This document shows positions 15,958 to 24,730 of a stretch of DNA of 64,000 nucleotides, piece after piece (positions within the stretch are counted from its first letter, which is position 1; the number at the start of each line of letters is the position of its first letter). The translations under genes and the position numbers were made by a program. Origin of the DNA: 2-02-FULL-55-14 sp964534125 (GTDB lineage Bacteria > Bacteroidota > Ignavibacteria > UBA10030); the NCBI GenBank assembly GCA_964534125.1, contig CAZHOJ010000004.1:124001-188000 (forward strand), in the 5' to 3' direction. The notes beneath the pieces are model-generated. The model was given only the letters and a program-made list of their open reading frames with translations, searched no databases and was not told the origin of the DNA.

Positions 15958-18900
15958 GCCCCAGCTGGAGCTTCCGTGCAGCATCGGTGACCGCACCTAT
16001 CTTGACCGCGAACGACGTACCCTTCTCCAGGTCCGCATCAGTGATGATGTGGATGTCAAGGATCTTCTTCGTCTCCCGCCCGGTACGCAGGAAGTTCATC
16101 TCGCACAGGGCCAGGTCCCACGCCTCGAACCATAGCATCAATTCCTCCTGCCGGCGTTTCGATCCCCCTGTATGCACGATGAGGTCAATGTCGCTGAGCG
16201 GTCCCGCCGTGGCGTTCTTCGTGCTCCCGAACAGGTAGACAGCCTTCACTCCGAACCTGTCGGGGGCGATCCTGGCCGCGATGCGATCCGCCATGGTCGC
16301 CCTCCACTGCCAGTGGTCGTCCCTCTCCGGCCGGGCCTCTCCCTTCCGCTCCTGACGGGCCAAGACCGCAGGTGGCGTCCCGCTCGGCTGCGTGAGAACA
16401 CCGACGGCTACGTCATCCTCCCCATTCATCAGGACGTCAAGCACCAGGCCTCCCGTCGTCCGGGGTACATCGATGACGTGCACGACATCAGACAGCTCAG
16501 AGAACTGCGGGGCCAGGAAAGAGAGGATGTTCTCCGAGGTCTGGATGAATGCCTCGTTGAATACTGTTCCCCCTTCGTCAGGGTACAGCGGCAGATAGCG
16601 GATGGAACGCTCGATCAGGTCCTGGAAGAAATGCGTCCCAAACGACAGCTCGGGCACATAGTCGCCCCTCTTGCGTGCGATCTCGATGAGCATCGCGGTA
16701 TTGCTGATGTCCGAGTATGAGACGCTCACCCCCAGACGTATATCTCCCCGGCTTCCCCAGCGTCCGGGTCCCATCAGAATGAACTGCCGCTTCGGCAGGA
16801 CCCGGTTGAGTGCGCTGATGCAGCGGCCCACCGACAGGAGCTTCTCCCGCGTGGGGAGCTCGTTGTACGCATCAGGATCGACGTAGACAATATGGCTGAT
16901 ACCAGGGGCGGTCCCGTTCGATACGTACCGGTTCGCAGAGAAGATCAGCCGATCCTGTGAAATGTTCTGGGGAATGGCTGCCGGCGCAACGTGCGTGGTA
17001 TAGCTCTGCGGTCTGCACTGGAGCAGGTAGAAGCGTTCTCCGTCGGATGCGAACTCTACATCGACGGGGAAGCCCAGGCTCTCATCGAGGTATTTGAGGA
17101 TAGCGTTGACCCGCCTGACGAATGGGGTGTTGGTGCGGAGGCCGTCGAACGTGACGACGACCGAATGCTTCGCAAGATCGTCGGAGATGCCGACGAGCGG
17201 TCGCACCCTGTCGTGCTCGAGGACAGAGAACATCAGCTGCGCAGAGCCCAGGGACCGTGCATGGCTTGCGACGAACTCGCGAATATCGATCGTTTCGAAG
17301 GAACGGCCGGGAAGGTCGATGACATCCATTTTTCTCGGTGAGTAGCGAACCATCTCGTCGATCGTCACATTGACCTTGAGTGCCGGTTGGCCCGGCGCGA
17401 TGAGGATCGGATAGTCGTTGCTGACCCTGTCCACAGCCCGTGTGCCTAGTCCAGCGACCAGGCGGACAAGTCCGTCCTGACGGCGGATGCGGGGGGACCA
17501 GCGGACATAGTTCTGACTGAAGGCGACGCCGGCGTACAGGGGAAAATAGAAGTCGCCGACACGGTTCCCGACGACCTCCTGTACCATGATGCCCATCTCC
17601 TCGTGGAAGTCCCGCAGGCCATGCTCTGCCCGGTATTCGATGGCGTCGGGACTGAAAACGGATGCATAGACCTCGGCGACGGCGTCCATCAGCGCCACGA
17701 GTCGCTCCTGCTTGGTTCCCTGATTGGCGATGAACAGGCTCTTGTAGATGCCTGCGAAGGATGTCCCCAGGCGGTCCTCTAGCAGGCTTGAACTGCGCAC
17801 GATGAGCGGGTTCTCACCGAAATCATCGAGTGCAGCGGACAGGCCGATAGCGATCTCAGGCGGGAACCGCGAGTTCTTGAACAACTGGACGACGAAGGGA
17901 TACTCCTGCCGCACCTGACCGATATCCTTGTACTTCTGCTCGATGATGTCTTCGAGCGCGTTGAAATGGATGAAACTGAGGATGCCGTCGGATGCGAGGT
18001 ACCATGTCTTGGGGATCACCACGTCGTTCAGGAGCTCGTCGCTCGACGCGTGCTTGAGCGCCTGGTGCGCGATGTACAGGCCGGCACTCTTACCGCCGAG
18101 CTTGCCGTGGCTGTCGGCAGGCAGGATTGTTCGCGTCATGAGGGCATGAATGTCCCGGATCGAGATGCAGCGCTTCGCCGTGTTGATGGCGTGGGGCTGG
18201 TCCGTCAGGAACCGGCGGATGAGGGAGACGCGGAGGCTGGTGTCGCGTGACGGTGCCAGCTGGCTTCCGTCGGGGTCGATATGGTGGTACCGATCGACCG
18301 CATGAATGACCTCCACATGCGAACTGGCCGGATTCTCCAGAACATCGACGAGGAAGGTCGAGCGGTCCTCATTGATCCAGCGCTGAATGAGTGACAGCGT
18401 CTCGCGTTCACCCATGAATGCCACGGCAACGTCGAAGATGCGGTCCACCTCTCCCACCACGTCGCGCATCTGACGCCGCGGGAACGGCTGGTTGAGATTC
18501 TCCTCCGGCATTCCCTCCGGCGTGCTGACGTCAGGGACGAACAGTTGGAGGAGCGGTTGTGCCTCGACACATCCCATCCAGCACAAATAGTTCACCATCT
18601 TGCGCGCCAGGCGGACAAGAAGAGGAGGATTGGTCCTACGGAGCACTTCGAGGATGGATTGCCAGTGCACAGCGCTCTCGTCCGGTTCCTCTATCTCCTC
18701 AAAGAGTGTGAAGAGGTTGTGATGGTGGACGTACTGCCCGATCCGCTCCGCGATGCTCGTCAGAAGCTTCAGTTCTTCCGGCAGGAATGGCGGCTGGCCG
18801 GCGGGGCCGACGTCGGCCGGATAACTTACGACGACGCTTCCGATGACGTCGCCCTGGACCATGATAGGCGCCTGCTGTGAATGGTCGCTCTCGCTGAATC

Positions 18901-19123
18901 CGTCCGTCATGAAGACCTGCCCCTCAACATCGATCTTCGCGCGGCATTGTTCGGGAAACTGCCAGCCCTTGGGGATCGCATGGACGACGCTTCCGAGGAC
19001 GTCTGCCGGATCCGAATGGGTCTTGTTCGTGTGCTCCATCACCTCGTAGAGGCAGCTCAGTTCTTTTGCGCGCTCCTTCAGGTCCCGGACGAGCCGGTCG
19101 ATATGTTGCTGTTGATCATTCAT
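15908..19123 (-). CDS. Multidomain protein: GAF-like, PEP/pyruvate-binding ATP-grasp and C-terminal nucleotidyltransferase
   Basis: The product has 1071 aa. Residues ~8-140 look like a GAF sensor (ELSCLYEVMEHT, LKLLTSIAERIGQYVHHHNL). From ~335 a PPDK/PEP-synthase N-terminal ATP-grasp begins (KLGGKSAGLYIAHQAL, IVRSSSLLEDRLGTSFAG, MIQEVVG-type segment, DVEFASDGERFYLLQCRPQ). A module with GPGRWGSRGDIRLGVSVSY (~787) follows, shared with the neighbouring gene. The end (~955-1050) is a minimal nucleotidyltransferase with YLFGSTKN...SDIDLIVH. The phosphohistidine and pyruvate-barrel domains of PPDK are missing, so this is not a classic dikinase. It overlaps the upstream gene by 4 bases. I infer a regulatory or modifying role; the reaction is unknown. 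Confidence 0.75.
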   Translation of the reverse strand: MNDQQQHIDRLVRDLKERAKELSCLYEVMEHTNKTHSDPADVLGSVVHAIPKGWQFPEQCRAKIDVEGQVFMTDGFSESDHSQQAPIMVQGDVIGSVVVSYPADVGPAGQPPFLPEELKLLTSIAERIGQYVHHHNLFTLFEEIEEPDESAVHWQSILEVLRRTNPPLLVRLARKMVNYLCWMGCVEAQPLLQLFVPDVSTPEGMPEENLNQPFPRRQMRDVVGEVDRIFDVAVAFMGERETLSLIQRWINEDRSTFLVDVLENPASSHVEVIHAVDRYHHIDPDGSQLAPSRDTSLRVSLIRRFLTDQPHAINTAKRCISIRDIHALMTRTILPADSHGKLGGKSAGLYIAHQALKHASSDELLNDVVIPKTWYLASDGILSFIHFNALEDIIEQKYKDIGQVRQEYPFVVQLFKNSRFPPEIAIGLSAALDDFGENPLIVRSSSLLEDRLGTSFAGIYKSLFIANQGTKQERLVALMDAVAEVYASVFSPDAIEYRAEHGLRDFHEEMGIMVQEVVGNRVGDFYFPLYAGVAFSQNYVRWSPRIRRQDGLVRLVAGLGTRAVDRVSNDYPILIAPGQPALKVNVTIDEMVRYSPRKMDVIDLPGRSFETIDIREFVASHARSLGSAQLMFSVLEHDRVRPLVGISDDLAKHSVVVTFDGLRTNTPFVRRVNAILKYLDESLGFPVDVEFASDGERFYLLQCRPQSYTTHVAPAAIPQNISQDRLIFSANRYVSNGTAPGISHIVYVDPDAYNELPTREKLLSVGRCISALNRVLPKRQFILMGPGRWGSRGDIRLGVSVSYSDISNTAMLIEIARKRGDYVPELSFGTHFFQDLIERSIRYLPLYPDEGGTVFNEAFIQTSENILSFLAPQFSELSDVVHVIDVPRTTGGLVLDVLMNGEDDVAVGVLTQPSGTPPAVLARQERKGEARPERDDHWQWRATMADRIAARIAPDRFGVKAVYLFGSTKNATAGPLSDIDLIVHTGGSKRRQEELMLWFEAWDLALCEMNFLRTGRETKKILDIHIITDADLEKGTSFAVKIGAVTDAARKLQLGPTGVPAWPLPEKKDRT

Positions 19124-20856
19124 GACGCTGGCTTCCGAATATAGCCCCGGCGGTGCTTTCCGTCAACGGCGATCTTCAGCGGTTCCGCAAGACGCACATG
19201 GCGGAGCCACGTAGTGGTGCGATGTGCGGGAAGCGATGTGAGCCATTCCCAATCGATGCCGGGAGCGTCATCGTGACGGACCATGAAATAGGTCACGCGG
19301 AGGGCGGTAATATTGTGGAAGAAATGCGAGCCCTGGCTCAGTTCAACGTTCATGCCGGGCAGGGTGGCCTCGACGACCGATCGGGCCCCGGCAACATCCC
19401 CCCACGTCACAGGAATGCCGAGCCAGGGATCGGAACTGCCCCAGCGTCCGAAACCGATAAGCAGGTACGGCCGTCCTTCTTCGACGAGAGAGCGGTTCCA
19501 TGCAGCCACCTCCGCGGCGATGGTGCGGGTGGCTGACTTGTCGAACGTCGAAGGGTCGACGTACACAATGTCGCGTATCTCTTCGTTCACGCCGTTGCCC
19601 AATACACGCTCCGCCGCAACAACGGGGCGCGGTTCGCGCAGGTCCGCCGGTGTGACGTCAACTGCCTCGTCGACGAAGTGCATCGGCCGTACCTGGAGGC
19701 ATCCGAACCGGAGCGGGTCGAGAGTAGCGGCGAACTCGATCTCCACCGGAACTCCCAGGATCTCCTCGCAGCGCCGGATGATGGTCCGTAGGAGCTGGTT
19801 CAGAGGAGGTTGCTGCGCCTGGAGCACATTTGCGAATGTGACGATCCTTGGACCGTCGTGGCCATACCCCGGCCGGATCCGGTCGCTTGCCGAGTCGTAT
19901 GTCGAACACAATGGCTGCAGAGAACCCTCGTACCAGGCTTCCGCAAGATCGCCGTGCTCCAGGAACTCGTCCTCTGCTGCCGGATCGAAGGATAGCGGGG
20001 GCACCATCCGGACGGCCCAGTAGCCCTTCTGCGTCGAGGCGAGCCAGTCTCGGGGTGAACCGAAAGGGGGGGGATGCTTCGGGTGTGCGGGGGAGTATGA
20101 CCAGCATTGTCCTCCGTCAACGATCGTCTTTCCGAGTCCGAGCGCGAGCTGTGCAATGCCATCCTCGGGTCGCGCGGGCGGGAACGCATAGAAATTACTG
20201 GACCGTGCAACACCGGAGATGTCCGGATAGAACCTGTCGCCGCGCCGGATGCCGACCACCTCCTGAAGTATGACCGCCATCTTCTCGTCCTCGTCCTTCC
20301 TCCCCACAGAACGCCGGTAGTTCCGCGCAGCGCTGAACATGCTCGACGCGTACACGAGCTTGATGGCCTCCGTCAGCCGTTGAAAGCGCACTCGCGGATC
20401 GGGATCATTGTTCGGGATCATCTTTGTGGCGTAGATCCCGGCATACGGCTCTTCCATCGAGTCCTCGAGGGCGCTTGAGGATCGGATCGCGAGGGGGGTC
20501 CGTACCTCGTTGATGAGCGAGCGAAGGTCGCCGAGGATCTCGACGGGGAGGTCTCCCCGGAGAAAGGTCTGCGCAATGCTGTCGTCCGAGCCTGGGAGGT
20601 CCTCTCTCCTGATCCTGTTCTGTGCGAGGAACGACTCGTAGAGGCCGGCCCGGAGGACCGTCAGGGTCGGGATCGAAACGTCGAAGCCGGAACGATCATC
20701 TGCGGACAGCTCCTCCCGCACGAGGCGCTCGAAGAACGCCAGCCCCTGAGCCTTGCCGCCGAACGATCCGGTGCCGAGATGCGTGAACCGGCTCTCCGCA
20801 TCGAAGAACTGCCGGCTGAAACCGGACGTGATGATATCGGCATCGCCCGGGGTCAT
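19120..20856 (-). CDS. PEP/pyruvate-binding (PPDK N-terminal type) protein
   Basis: The product has 578 aa from the ATG at 20856. Longer starts run into the preceding gene; this one leaves a 19-base gap. The ATP-grasp begins at ~30 (GTGSFGGKAQGLAFFERLV). It carries LAIRSSSALEDSMEEPYAGIYATKM, the usual RSS-x-E-D-x2 block. It ends with VEIEFAATLDPLRFGCLQVRP. A second module (~430-570) holds GFGRWGSSDPWLGIPVTWGD and SQGSHFFHN and is also present in the downstream 1071-aa protein. No swivelling phosphohistidine domain (TxHxxI/A) and no PEP-utilising barrel are found. It overlaps the next gene by 4 bases and follows glutamate dehydrogenase. Function is unknown. Confidence 0.75.
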   Translation of the reverse strand: MTPGDADIITSGFSRQFFDAESRFTHLGTGSFGGKAQGLAFFERLVREELSADDRSGFDVSIPTLTVLRAGLYESFLAQNRIRREDLPGSDDSIAQTFLRGDLPVEILGDLRSLINEVRTPLAIRSSSALEDSMEEPYAGIYATKMIPNNDPDPRVRFQRLTEAIKLVYASSMFSAARNYRRSVGRKDEDEKMAVILQEVVGIRRGDRFYPDISGVARSSNFYAFPPARPEDGIAQLALGLGKTIVDGGQCWSYSPAHPKHPPPFGSPRDWLASTQKGYWAVRMVPPLSFDPAAEDEFLEHGDLAEAWYEGSLQPLCSTYDSASDRIRPGYGHDGPRIVTFANVLQAQQPPLNQLLRTIIRRCEEILGVPVEIEFAATLDPLRFGCLQVRPMHFVDEAVDVTPADLREPRPVVAAERVLGNGVNEEIRDIVYVDPSTFDKSATRTIAAEVAAWNRSLVEEGRPYLLIGFGRWGSSDPWLGIPVTWGDVAGARSVVEATLPGMNVELSQGSHFFHNITALRVTYFMVRHDDAPGIDWEWLTSLPAHRTTTWLRHVRLAEPLKIAVDGKHRRGYIRKPAS

Positions 20857-20875
20857 TACGCATGGCCGGCGCAGG

Positions 20876-22162
20876 TCATACCCATCCCCTGTCGTGGCAC
20901 GCCTGTGCGACACGGCTGATCGCAATGGAATATGCCGCGTCACGCATCGAGATCTTCTGGCGCACGGAGACATCATGGACCGCGTGGAAGGCGGCTGTCA
21001 TGCTCAGGTCGAGCTTGCCGAGCACTTCGTCCTTGGACCAGTAGTAGTTCATGTTTCCCTGGACCTGCTCGAAGTAGCTGCACGTCACTCCGCCCGCGTT
21101 CGCAAGAAAATCGGGGAGGATGAACATGTTCCGACCATGAAGGACCTGGTCTGCTTCGGGAGTCGTCGGTCCGTTCGCGCCCTCTGCCATGATCTTCACC
21201 TTCGGACTGATCGTGCCGACGTTCTCATCTGTGATCTGGTTCTCGAGGGCTGCCGGGAGAAGGATATCTACCTCTTCCTCGAGCCAAGCCTCACCGGGAA
21301 GAATATCATAGCCAAGGTCCCGGGCACGTCCTTTGTCGATACCACCGAACCGGTCGGTCATGGAACGCAATTCCTCCAGGTCGATACCGGTCTTCTTCCT
21401 GAACGAGTAAGAGGTCTGATCATTCTGGTCCCAGGACGAGACGGCAAGCACTGTCCCCCCGAGCCGCTGGTACAGCTCGATCGCATGCTGAGAGACGTTC
21501 CCGAATCCCTGCACGGATGCGGTGGTGTCCTGCGGACGGATGGCGAGCTCCTTGAGAGCCTCACGCAAGATGAAAATGACGCCATAGCCGGTCGATTCCT
21601 TCCTTCCCAGCGACCCGCCCATGCCGACGGGTTTGCCGGTGATCATCCCCGGATACTTCCCCCCGACGATGGTCTCGTACTCGTCCAGCATCCACAGCAT
21701 ATGCTTGGCATTCGTCATGACGTCCGGTGCGGGAATATCGGTGACAGGCCCGATGTCCCGGGCGATCTGACGCACCCATCCGCGGCAGATCTGTTCCTGC
21801 TCGCGTTCGCTCAGGCCGTGCGGGTCGCACACGACGCCTCCCTTGCTCCCGCCGAGAGGGATGTCCACGACGGCGCATTTCCAGGTCATCCACATCGCAA
21901 GTGCCCTGACCGTATCGACCGTCTCGAGAGGATGGAATCGCACGCCTCCCTTGCCCGGACCCCGGGCGTCGTTGTGATGGACCCTGAATCCCTGGAATAC
22001 TTTCGTTGTGCCATCATCCATCCGCACGGGAATGGAGAACGCATATTCGCGTATCGGTGTGCGCAGGAGTTCCCGGGTTCCTGATGCCAGGCCGAGCATG
22101 CCGGCGACCTTGTCGAACTGTGCCTGAGCCATATGAAAAGAGTTGAAAGCCTTCTTTGACAT
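20876..22162 (-). CDS. Glu/Leu/Phe/Val dehydrogenase (glutamate dehydrogenase)
   Basis: The product has 428 aa from the ATG at 22162, the usual length of the hexameric enzyme. It catalyses reversible oxidative deamination of glutamate to 2-oxoglutarate. The substrate site is seen in GPGKGGVRFHP, MTWKCAVVDIPLGGSKGG (catalytic Lys) and DIPAPDVMTN (Asp). The dinucleotide fold is in ASVQGFGNVSQHAIELY, with the G-x-G-x2-x3-A pattern, and LPAALENQIT and AEGANGPTT complete it. The coenzyme cannot be read with confidence. It starts the operon with two PEP/pyruvate-binding proteins, 19 bases before the next start. A palindrome at 22252-22266 in the divergent spacer is a possible operator. Confidence 0.9.
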   Translation of the reverse strand: MSKKAFNSFHMAQAQFDKVAGMLGLASGTRELLRTPIREYAFSIPVRMDDGTTKVFQGFRVHHNDARGPGKGGVRFHPLETVDTVRALAMWMTWKCAVVDIPLGGSKGGVVCDPHGLSEREQEQICRGWVRQIARDIGPVTDIPAPDVMTNAKHMLWMLDEYETIVGGKYPGMITGKPVGMGGSLGRKESTGYGVIFILREALKELAIRPQDTTASVQGFGNVSQHAIELYQRLGGTVLAVSSWDQNDQTSYSFRKKTGIDLEELRSMTDRFGGIDKGRARDLGYDILPGEAWLEEEVDILLPAALENQITDENVGTISPKVKIMAEGANGPTTPEADQVLHGRNMFILPDFLANAGGVTCSYFEQVQGNMNYYWSKDEVLGKLDLSMTAAFHAVHDVSVRQKISMRDAAYSIAISRVAQACHDRGWV

Positions 22163-22505
22163 GGTGATTCCGATGTTGGTATATGTTGGGTCGGCCCGCC
22201 GGATGCCGATGCCCGCACGAACGGCAGGCAACAGGCCGTGGGCCTCTGAGAATCATCCGGGATGATGCAAACCTCATACCAGACAGCATGTTTGCGGTTC
22301 TGAAGGGATTACCGGCATGGACCTGTACGCAATCTCATCGGTAGGAACCGACGGAACCGTGTGGGGAAAAAGGGGGGCACAAGATCGCGCAGACCGGTCT
22401 CCGCACGTGCTTGTTCGGTAGCCCGACGGTTGTTATTATCTGTTTTGAGAACCGCTGCGCGGTTGAGCGTTTGCGGGATTCCCGTTCAAGGTCTGAGGCA
22501 CCCGT
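22163..22505. promoter_or_regulatory. Divergent promoter region between gdh operon and hydroxyacid dehydrogenase, with two palindromes
   Basis: No gene is seen in 343 bases. It contains ATCATCC-G-GGATGAT (22252-22266), a perfect 15-bp palindrome about 90 bases before the glutamate dehydrogenase start, and AACCGC-TGC-GCGGTT (22450-22464), about 42 bases before the 2-hydroxyacid dehydrogenase start. Both are candidate operators or hairpins. I see no certain -10/-35 boxes. Confidence 0.4.
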
Positions 22506-23525
22506 ATGAAGGTTCTGCTGTATAGCGCCAAGCCATATGACACCCTTTTCTTCCGTCGGGGAGGAGGTGAAGTCCAACACCGATTTGAGATGATCGAGGT
22601 TCGTCTGGATAGAAAAACCGCATCCCTTGCCGCTGGCTTCCCTGCTGTGTGCGTATTCGTCAATGATACGCTCGACGCAGAGACCCTCCAGGTGCTGTCT
22701 CAGGGAGGCACCAGGTTCATCGCGCTGCGGTGTGCTGGATTCAACAATGTCGACCTGCGGGCAGCGCAGGAGCTGAACATGACCGTTGTTCGGGTGCCTG
22801 CCTACTCACCGTATGCCGTCGCGGAGCATGCGGTAGCGCTCATCCTGGCGCTCAACAGGAAGATCCATCGGGCGCACAACCGGGTGCGTGAGGGGAATTT
22901 TTCGCTCGACGGACTGATGGGATTCGACCTGCACGAGGCGACCGTCGGCGTCGTCGGCACGGGCCACATCGGCCGCGTCTTCTGCGGTATCATGCGCGGC
23001 TTCGGGTGCAGGGTGATCGCGCACGATATCTTCCCTCACGATGAATGCAAAAAGCATGGTGTGGAATATCTGCCGCTGGACGAGCTCTACGCCGCGTCGG
23101 ACGTCGTCAGCCTTCATTGCCCGTTGACACCGGACACGCATCACATGATCAACGATTCCTCTATTGGACAGATGAAGGACGGGATCATGATCATCAACAC
23201 CAGCCGCGGCGCGCTGGTGGATGCAAGTGCCCTTATCGAAGGATTGAAGAGCGGAAAGATCGGGGCTGTCGGTCTCGATGTCTACGAAGAGGAGGCGGAC
23301 CTGTTCTTCGAGGACCTGTCGAATAAGGTCATTACGGACGATGTCTTCGCTCGGCTGACGACGTTTCCGAACGTGCTTGTCACAGGCCATCAGGCCTTCT
23401 TCACGCGGCAGGCGCTCGAGAACATCGCCTCGGTAACGCTGTCGAACCTGTCCCAGCTCGAAAGGGGAGAGACCTGCGCGAATGAAGTGACTGTTGCAGC
23501 TGTTTCGGCAGGTCAGAAAAAATAG
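22506..23525 (+). CDS. D-2-hydroxyacid dehydrogenase (D-lactate dehydrogenase type)
   Basis: The product has 339 aa. It is an NAD-dependent enzyme, close to fermentative D-lactate dehydrogenases in length and sequence. The Rossmann motif is VGVVGTGHIGRVFCGIMRGFG (~residues 145-165). The catalytic Arg is in INTSRGALVD (~233), the Glu in VYEEEADLFFEDLS (~260-275) and the His in LVTGHQAFFT (~296). The D-LDH-type FNNVDLRAAQEL and PHDEC segments are present. It reduces pyruvate to D-lactate in the cytoplasm, fitting the fermentative genes further on. It may also take other 2-oxoacids. Confidence 0.85.
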   Translation: MKVLLYSAKPYDTLFFRRGGGEVQHRFEMIEVRLDRKTASLAAGFPAVCVFVNDTLDAETLQVLSQGGTRFIALRCAGFNNVDLRAAQELNMTVVRVPAYSPYAVAEHAVALILALNRKIHRAHNRVREGNFSLDGLMGFDLHEATVGVVGTGHIGRVFCGIMRGFGCRVIAHDIFPHDECKKHGVEYLPLDELYAASDVVSLHCPLTPDTHHMINDSSIGQMKDGIMIINTSRGALVDASALIEGLKSGKIGAVGLDVYEEEADLFFEDLSNKVITDDVFARLTTFPNVLVTGHQAFFTRQALENIASVTLSNLSQLERGETCANEVTVAAVSAGQKK

Positions 23526-23543
23526 AACGAACAGAATATGGTT

Positions 23544-23570
23544 GCACGAAGGTCCACGAAGGAAAATGGC
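23544..23570. repeat. CCACGAAGGTCC-family repeat copy
   Basis: GCACGAAGGTCCACGAAGGA is a direct-repeat half copy of the family seen at 3270-3312 and 38879-38903, here in the 98-base spacer before a methyltransferase gene. Confidence 0.5.
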
Positions 23571-23623
23571 CTGTGTGGTGTACGGGCTTCGGGTAGCTCC
23601 ATACGCGCTGTTTGTATTTTCCC

Positions 23624-24259
23624 ATGAGCAAAGACTCCTACCGGTTCATCGCCGCGATCTATGATCACGTTCTCGAACCCCTGAACAAGGGACTCCGGGG
23701 ACTCGGTCTGCGGCTGCGTCCCCCGCAACCCGGGATGAAGGTCCTCGATGTGTGCTGCGGCACCGGTATCCATCTGAAGATGTACCACGACAAGGGATGT
23801 GAGATACATGGCGTCGACCTCTCGCCGGCAATGCTCGCTGTCGCACAGAGGCGGCTTGGGCAGCATGCAGCGCTGTCACGTGCCGATGCCACATCCCTTC
23901 CGTACGGTGATGGCTTGTTTGACCTTGTCCTGTGCATGCTCGCGCTGCATGAAATGACTCCGGAAGCCCGGGACATCGTCATCGGGGAGATGAATCGGGT
24001 CATGCGGCCGGACGGAGAGATGCTGCTGATCGATTTTCATCCCGGTCCGTTCCACGGGATGAAGGGATTCATCGCGAACAGTATCATCACCATCGCCGAG
24101 TATTTCGCTGGCGGTGAGCATTATGCGAACTCCAGAATCTTCCTGCGGTCCGGCGGGTTGACGCCTCATCTTGAACGCGCAGGACTTCTGAAGAGTACAG
24201 AACGCATCGTCGGTGGCGGCACGCTAAGCGTCACCGTGTGCAGGAAGGAATCGCGATGA
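23624..24259 (+). CDS. Class I SAM-dependent methyltransferase (UbiE-like)
   Basis: The product has 211 aa from the ATG at 23624. Motif I is VLDVCCGTGIHLKMY (~41-55), with acidic VDLSPAM after beta 2, ADATSLPYGDGLFDLVLCMLAL before beta 4, and MRPDGEMLLIDFHPG near beta 5. This is the methyltransferase-11/UbiE layout. The FDLVLCMLALHEM segment with its HE pair is frequent in UbiE-like enzymes acting on small lipophilic molecules; the substrate is unknown. The cupin gene overlaps its stop by 4 bases, so the two probably work together. Confidence 0.8.
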   Translation: MSKDSYRFIAAIYDHVLEPLNKGLRGLGLRLRPPQPGMKVLDVCCGTGIHLKMYHDKGCEIHGVDLSPAMLAVAQRRLGQHAALSRADATSLPYGDGLFDLVLCMLALHEMTPEARDIVIGEMNRVMRPDGEMLLIDFHPGPFHGMKGFIANSIITIAEYFAGGEHYANSRIFLRSGGLTPHLERAGLLKSTERIVGGGTLSVTVCRKESR

Positions 24260-24546
24260 ACATAGAATTTCAGCAGGGGTCTATCGTGAGCAAGGTCCTC
24301 CTGAAGAAGCAGGGCGGATCGGTCACGCTGTTTGCTTTCGACGCCGGTCAGGAGCTGAGCGAGCATACTGCACCGTTCGGTGCGGTCGTTCATGTGCAGG
24401 AGGGGGAGATGGACATCAGCCTTTCGGGGAATGTGCACAAGCTCGCAGCAGGAGACACACTCCTGATGCCGGCAAACGTTCCGCACGCGCTGAAGGCAGT
24501 CCGGCCGACAAAGATGCTTCTCATCATGATCCGGGAAAATGCCTAA
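24256..24546 (+). CDS. Small cupin-domain protein
   Basis: The product has 96 aa and overlaps the methyltransferase stop (ATGA). It is a single cupin barrel. Motif 1 is reduced (LSEHTAPFGAVVHVQEGEMDI, with His, Glu and the G/E region); motif 2 is LAAGDTLLMPANVPHALKA (PANVPH, with the metal His). Stand-alone cupins of this size are common near methyltransferases and radical enzymes and may bind a metal or act as a ligand sensor. No function can be given. Confidence 0.8.
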   Translation: MNIEFQQGSIVSKVLLKKQGGSVTLFAFDAGQELSEHTAPFGAVVHVQEGEMDISLSGNVHKLAAGDTLLMPANVPHALKAVRPTKMLLIMIRENA

Positions 24547-24652
24547 GCAGGAGGATTTTCGTACATTACATGCTCGGTGCTGGCATCGTGCAAGCTCGGC
24601 ACTTTGTTCCACACACTTTTTCGTTGTCCGTTCCACCGTATTCCTTGTTCCA

Positions 24653-24730
24653 GGACACTTAGCTCAGCTGGTTCAGAGCACCGCCCTTACAAGGCGGGGG
24701 TCGTAGGTTCGAATCCTACAGTGTCCACCA
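24653..24730 (+). tRNA. tRNA-Val (anticodon UAC)
   Basis: A complete cloverleaf: acceptor GGACACT/AGTGTCC, D arm GCTC...GAGC, anticodon stem CCGCC-CTTACAA-GGCGG (anticodon TAC), T arm GTAGG-TTCGAAT-CCTAC, discriminator A and encoded CCA (24728-24730). It is immediately followed by tandem copies of its rearranged 3' half. Confidence 0.95.

Noticed and set aside
24583..24598. Possible sigma-54 site TGGCATCGTGCAAGCT before tRNA-Val
   Set aside because: The spacing is right but the -12 element is AAGC, and sigma-54 control of a tRNA gene would be unusual.
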